Notes under the pieces: model-generated | What the model was told of the DNA's origin: nothing | Database searches by the model: none | The model's input: the letters and a program-made list of their open reading frames with translations, nothing else | In this document: piece after piece, positions 61,330 through 64,000 of the stretch | How the letters are laid out: each line of letters starts with the position of its first letter | How positions within the stretch are numbered: the stretch's first letter is position 1 | Assembly (NCBI GenBank): GCA_021397835.1 | Contig: JAJFZO010000396.1 | Span: 1,674,001-1,738,000, forward strand | Origin: Moringa oleifera | Lineage: Eukaryota > Streptophyta > Magnoliopsida > Brassicales > Moringaceae | Reading direction: 5' to 3' | DNA length: 64,000 nucleotides | Position numbers and translations under genes: made by a program

Positions 61330-64000
61330 AAGGTTAATGGAACAGACTTCAAGCCGTGGCAATAAAAAATCTTACTAAAGTCTTGCAAGAAGATGCTCTT
61401 ATTTTGACAGAAGATGGAAATGACATACTTGCAGTGACTACTATATAGGATTAGAAGTATTTTGATATGCAAGAACTATATCTTCAATAGCTTGAAAAAG
61501 ATATTGTATAATGTTTAATGTCTAATCAAAATTGCCAAAGAACTATGGTTTTTGAGAAGAAATACAAGGTAAAAGATGCCGACATAAAGAAATTCATCAT
61601 TAGCAAATTTTTAGAATACAAAATGATAGATTTAAAAACTGTCATCAGTCATGCAAGAATTATAACTGATCTTATATGAGTTACATGTAGAAATATGATG
61701 CTAAGTGAGAGGCTCCAAATGGCTTTTATCATTGAAAAGTTAATATCATATTGAAAAGATTTCAAGAACTATTTGAAGTTCAAGTATGAAGAAATGAGAT
61801 TTGAGGATCTAATTATATGGTTGAGTATAAAGGAAGATAATCATATGTCTCAGAAAAAGGTTGAAAAATAATCCGTTGTGTGCAAAAAAAATTTAGTTGG
61901 ATAGAACACTAAGAAAAAGAAAGAACACTTGAGTCAAGGTCTAATCCAAGATAAGTTCAATAAATTCAATGACAAGTGTTATGTATGTTATAAGGAAAGT
62001 CATCGTGGTAAGGATTATCATAAGAAACTAAATCAAGTGCATATATCAGAGGAAGACAATTTAGTAAGCAATGTTACGGACATGATGCTGGCTGTTATAG
62101 TGTTTAAAACTAACCTAATGGATAACACTAAAGAATGATAGGTAGACATTAGAACTACTCGTTATACTTGTTCTGATAAGAAATTATTCTCTTCTTTCAT
62201 GGTGATTAATGGTGGAAGATAGTTATTTATGGGCAATTCTACAACCTTTAAAGGTATTGGCAAAATTATGCCTAAGATGACATCGGGGAAAGAACTCATT
62301 CTAAATAATGTGCTTCATGTATCAAACAATCAAAAGAATCTGGTTTCTGGATCACTATTAAGTAAGAATAAGTTTAAGTTAGTAGTTGAATCCAACAAGT
62401 TTATATTGACCAAACATGAGATGTTCATAGATAAGAGATATTTAACTGATGGCTTATTCAAAATGAACGTAATGATTATACTTCATGATTTTAATAATAA
62501 TGTTACAAGTTTTTCTTACTTGGTTGAGTCTTTTAATTTATGACACTATAAATTAGAACATGTAAATTATAGTTCTCTATGACAATTAATAAACTTAGAT
62601 TTATTACCTACATTTTACATTGATTCTAATCACAAGTGTGAAATGTGTATGGAAGCTAAATTGGCCAAGATACTATTTCAAATAATTGATAGATACACTA
62701 AACCTCTAAAATTAATACACAGTGATATTTGTGATTTAAATTTTGTGTAAATTAAAGCTTTTAAAAAGTATATTATTATTTTTATTGATGATTTCACATA
62801 TTACTATTACGTGTATTTGCTACAAAGTAAAGATGAAGCTTTACAAGTATTTAAACACTCAAGAATGAGGTTTGAAAATCAACTTAGCGGGAAAAATAAA
62901 AGCAATAAAAAATGATAGAAGTGATGGATATAAAGCACCATTCAGTGAGTTTTGTTCAGAACATAGGATTGTTCATCAAACTACCACTCCTTATTCACTT
63001 CAATCTAATGGGGTTGCAAAACATAAAAATCATACATGAAAACAAAATGTTGAATATTATGTTAATAAGTTTTGGTAAAGATATGACCAAAAACCAACGA
63101 TTATATGTTCATTGCATATGTAAATAATAGTAGTGCTCATCGATTTTTAGCGCACAAATATGACATCCTAGATATATATGAAAATACAATTATTAAATCT
63201 AGGAATGCTTCACTTTTAAATATGTGTTTCCTTGTAAAAATGTACAAGAGGTGTCTTCTCTGAAAAAACCTATGGTACTGCAAATAATAATCTTCAAAAT
63301 GATGAAAAAAAACCTAAGCGTATTAATAAGATTAAAATGTGTAAGTCATCTTGACTTGAATTTCTAAAATTTTTATCAGAAAATAGGCCTCAAACACTTA
63401 AGGAAGTAATGTTAAGCCTTGAAGCTTTATTTTAAAAAGAGGCTGTTAATAGTGAAATTGAATTCATCATGCAAAATCACACTTAAAAGTTGATCAATCT
63501 TCCTCCAAGGAACAAACCTTTAGGATGTAGGCGGATCTTCAAAAATAAATTAAAATAGGATAGATCAATCAAAAAATACAAGGCTAGATTGGTAGTAAAG
63601 GTTTTCAAATGAAGAGAATGTCTTGATTTCTTTAATACATAGTCACCGATTGCAAGAATAACATCTATTAAAGTGTTCATTGCTATTGCTACAATGCACA
63701 ACCTTAAAATTCATCAAATGGATGTTAAGACAACTTTCTTAAATAGTAAATTGGAAGAAAAGATCTACACACAATAATTTAAAGGGTTTGTTGCATGAAG
63801 ACAAGAAAATAAGGTATGTAGACTTGTTAGGTCACTAGATTAAAGCAAACATCAAAACAGAGGCATATAAAGTTTAACAAAGTAATGTTGTCAAATGATT
63901 TTAAAATAAATGGATGTGACAAATATGTATATATCAAAGTCACACCCAAATGGCTATGCCATAGTTTGTCCTTATGTAAATGATATATTGATTATAGCTA
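61330..64000 (+). mobile_element. Ty1/copia retrotransposon, degenerate, runs off the right edge
   Basis: Recognisable parts in order: a gag zinc-knuckle region near 61975-62020 (CYVCYKESHRGKDY, last Cys lost) and a protease/pre-integrase region at 62229-62490 (TSGKELILNNVLHVSNNQKNLVSGSLLSK). An HHCC zinc segment follows near 62620-62680 (HKCEMCMEAKLAK), then integrase near 62715-62860 (LIHSDICDLNF, FIDDFTYYYYVYLL). Reverse transcriptase starts near 63575 (YKARLVVKGF, then IHQMDVKTTFLN) and reaches a YVDD-box variant (YVNDILIIA) at the window edge. Many stops are present. No 5' LTR could be delimited upstream, so the left boundary is approximate. Confidence 0.75.

Overview
This AT-rich window is nuclear DNA from a flowering plant, most likely a dicot. 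The evidence is intron-containing plant genes (two pinoresinol-lariciresinol reductases and an ORTHRUS/VIM-type PHD-RING-SRA-RING gene) with short AT-rich GT-AG introns. They sit in a sea of decayed plant transposons: En/Spm-CACTA, a Kaonashi-type MULE with a Ulp1-like gene, Athila/Tat-like Ty3, a chromodomain Ty3 and Ty1/copia. I cannot name the species.

Layout, left to right. 1-4118 holds an Athila/Tat-type LTR, a broken CACTA second-ORF gene and two consecutive CACTA 3' ends. 5925-6700 is an AT-rich tandem array. 6711-18568 is one large MULE with a 9-bp target duplication. It carries a dead mudrA-like transposase on + and a convergent dead DUF1985/Ulp1-like gene on -. A truncated Athila/Tat-type element (12490-15943) is nested inside it and splits the - gene. 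20975-22502 (-) and 28762-30320 (+) are two intact four-exon PLR genes, divergently oriented, with identical exon lengths and 312 codons each. 32882-34440 holds a CACTA-like end and a copia RNase H scrap. 34461-35679 contains two small, unrecognised, divergent genes around a 182-bp shared 5' region. 36493-41879 is a chromodomain Ty3 element with both LTRs, killed by 14 in-frame stops and no frameshift. 47306-51836 is a complete but degenerate copia element on -, with a 5-bp target duplication and unusual TA..TA LTR ends. 54368-58170 is the ORTH/VIM-like gene. From about 61330 to the edge there is a further decayed copia element on +.

Functionally, the PLR pair points to lignan biosynthesis (pinoresinol to lariciresinol to secoisolariciresinol). 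The VIM-like gene belongs to the family that reads hemimethylated CG and maintains DNA methylation, but this copy has lost or intronised part of its SRA domain and has an altered NKR finger. The nearby Ty3 element bears an apparent footprint of methylcytosine decay in CG and CHG contexts. I saw no CRISPR array or convincing tRNA or rRNA gene. All exon boundaries were read by eye.
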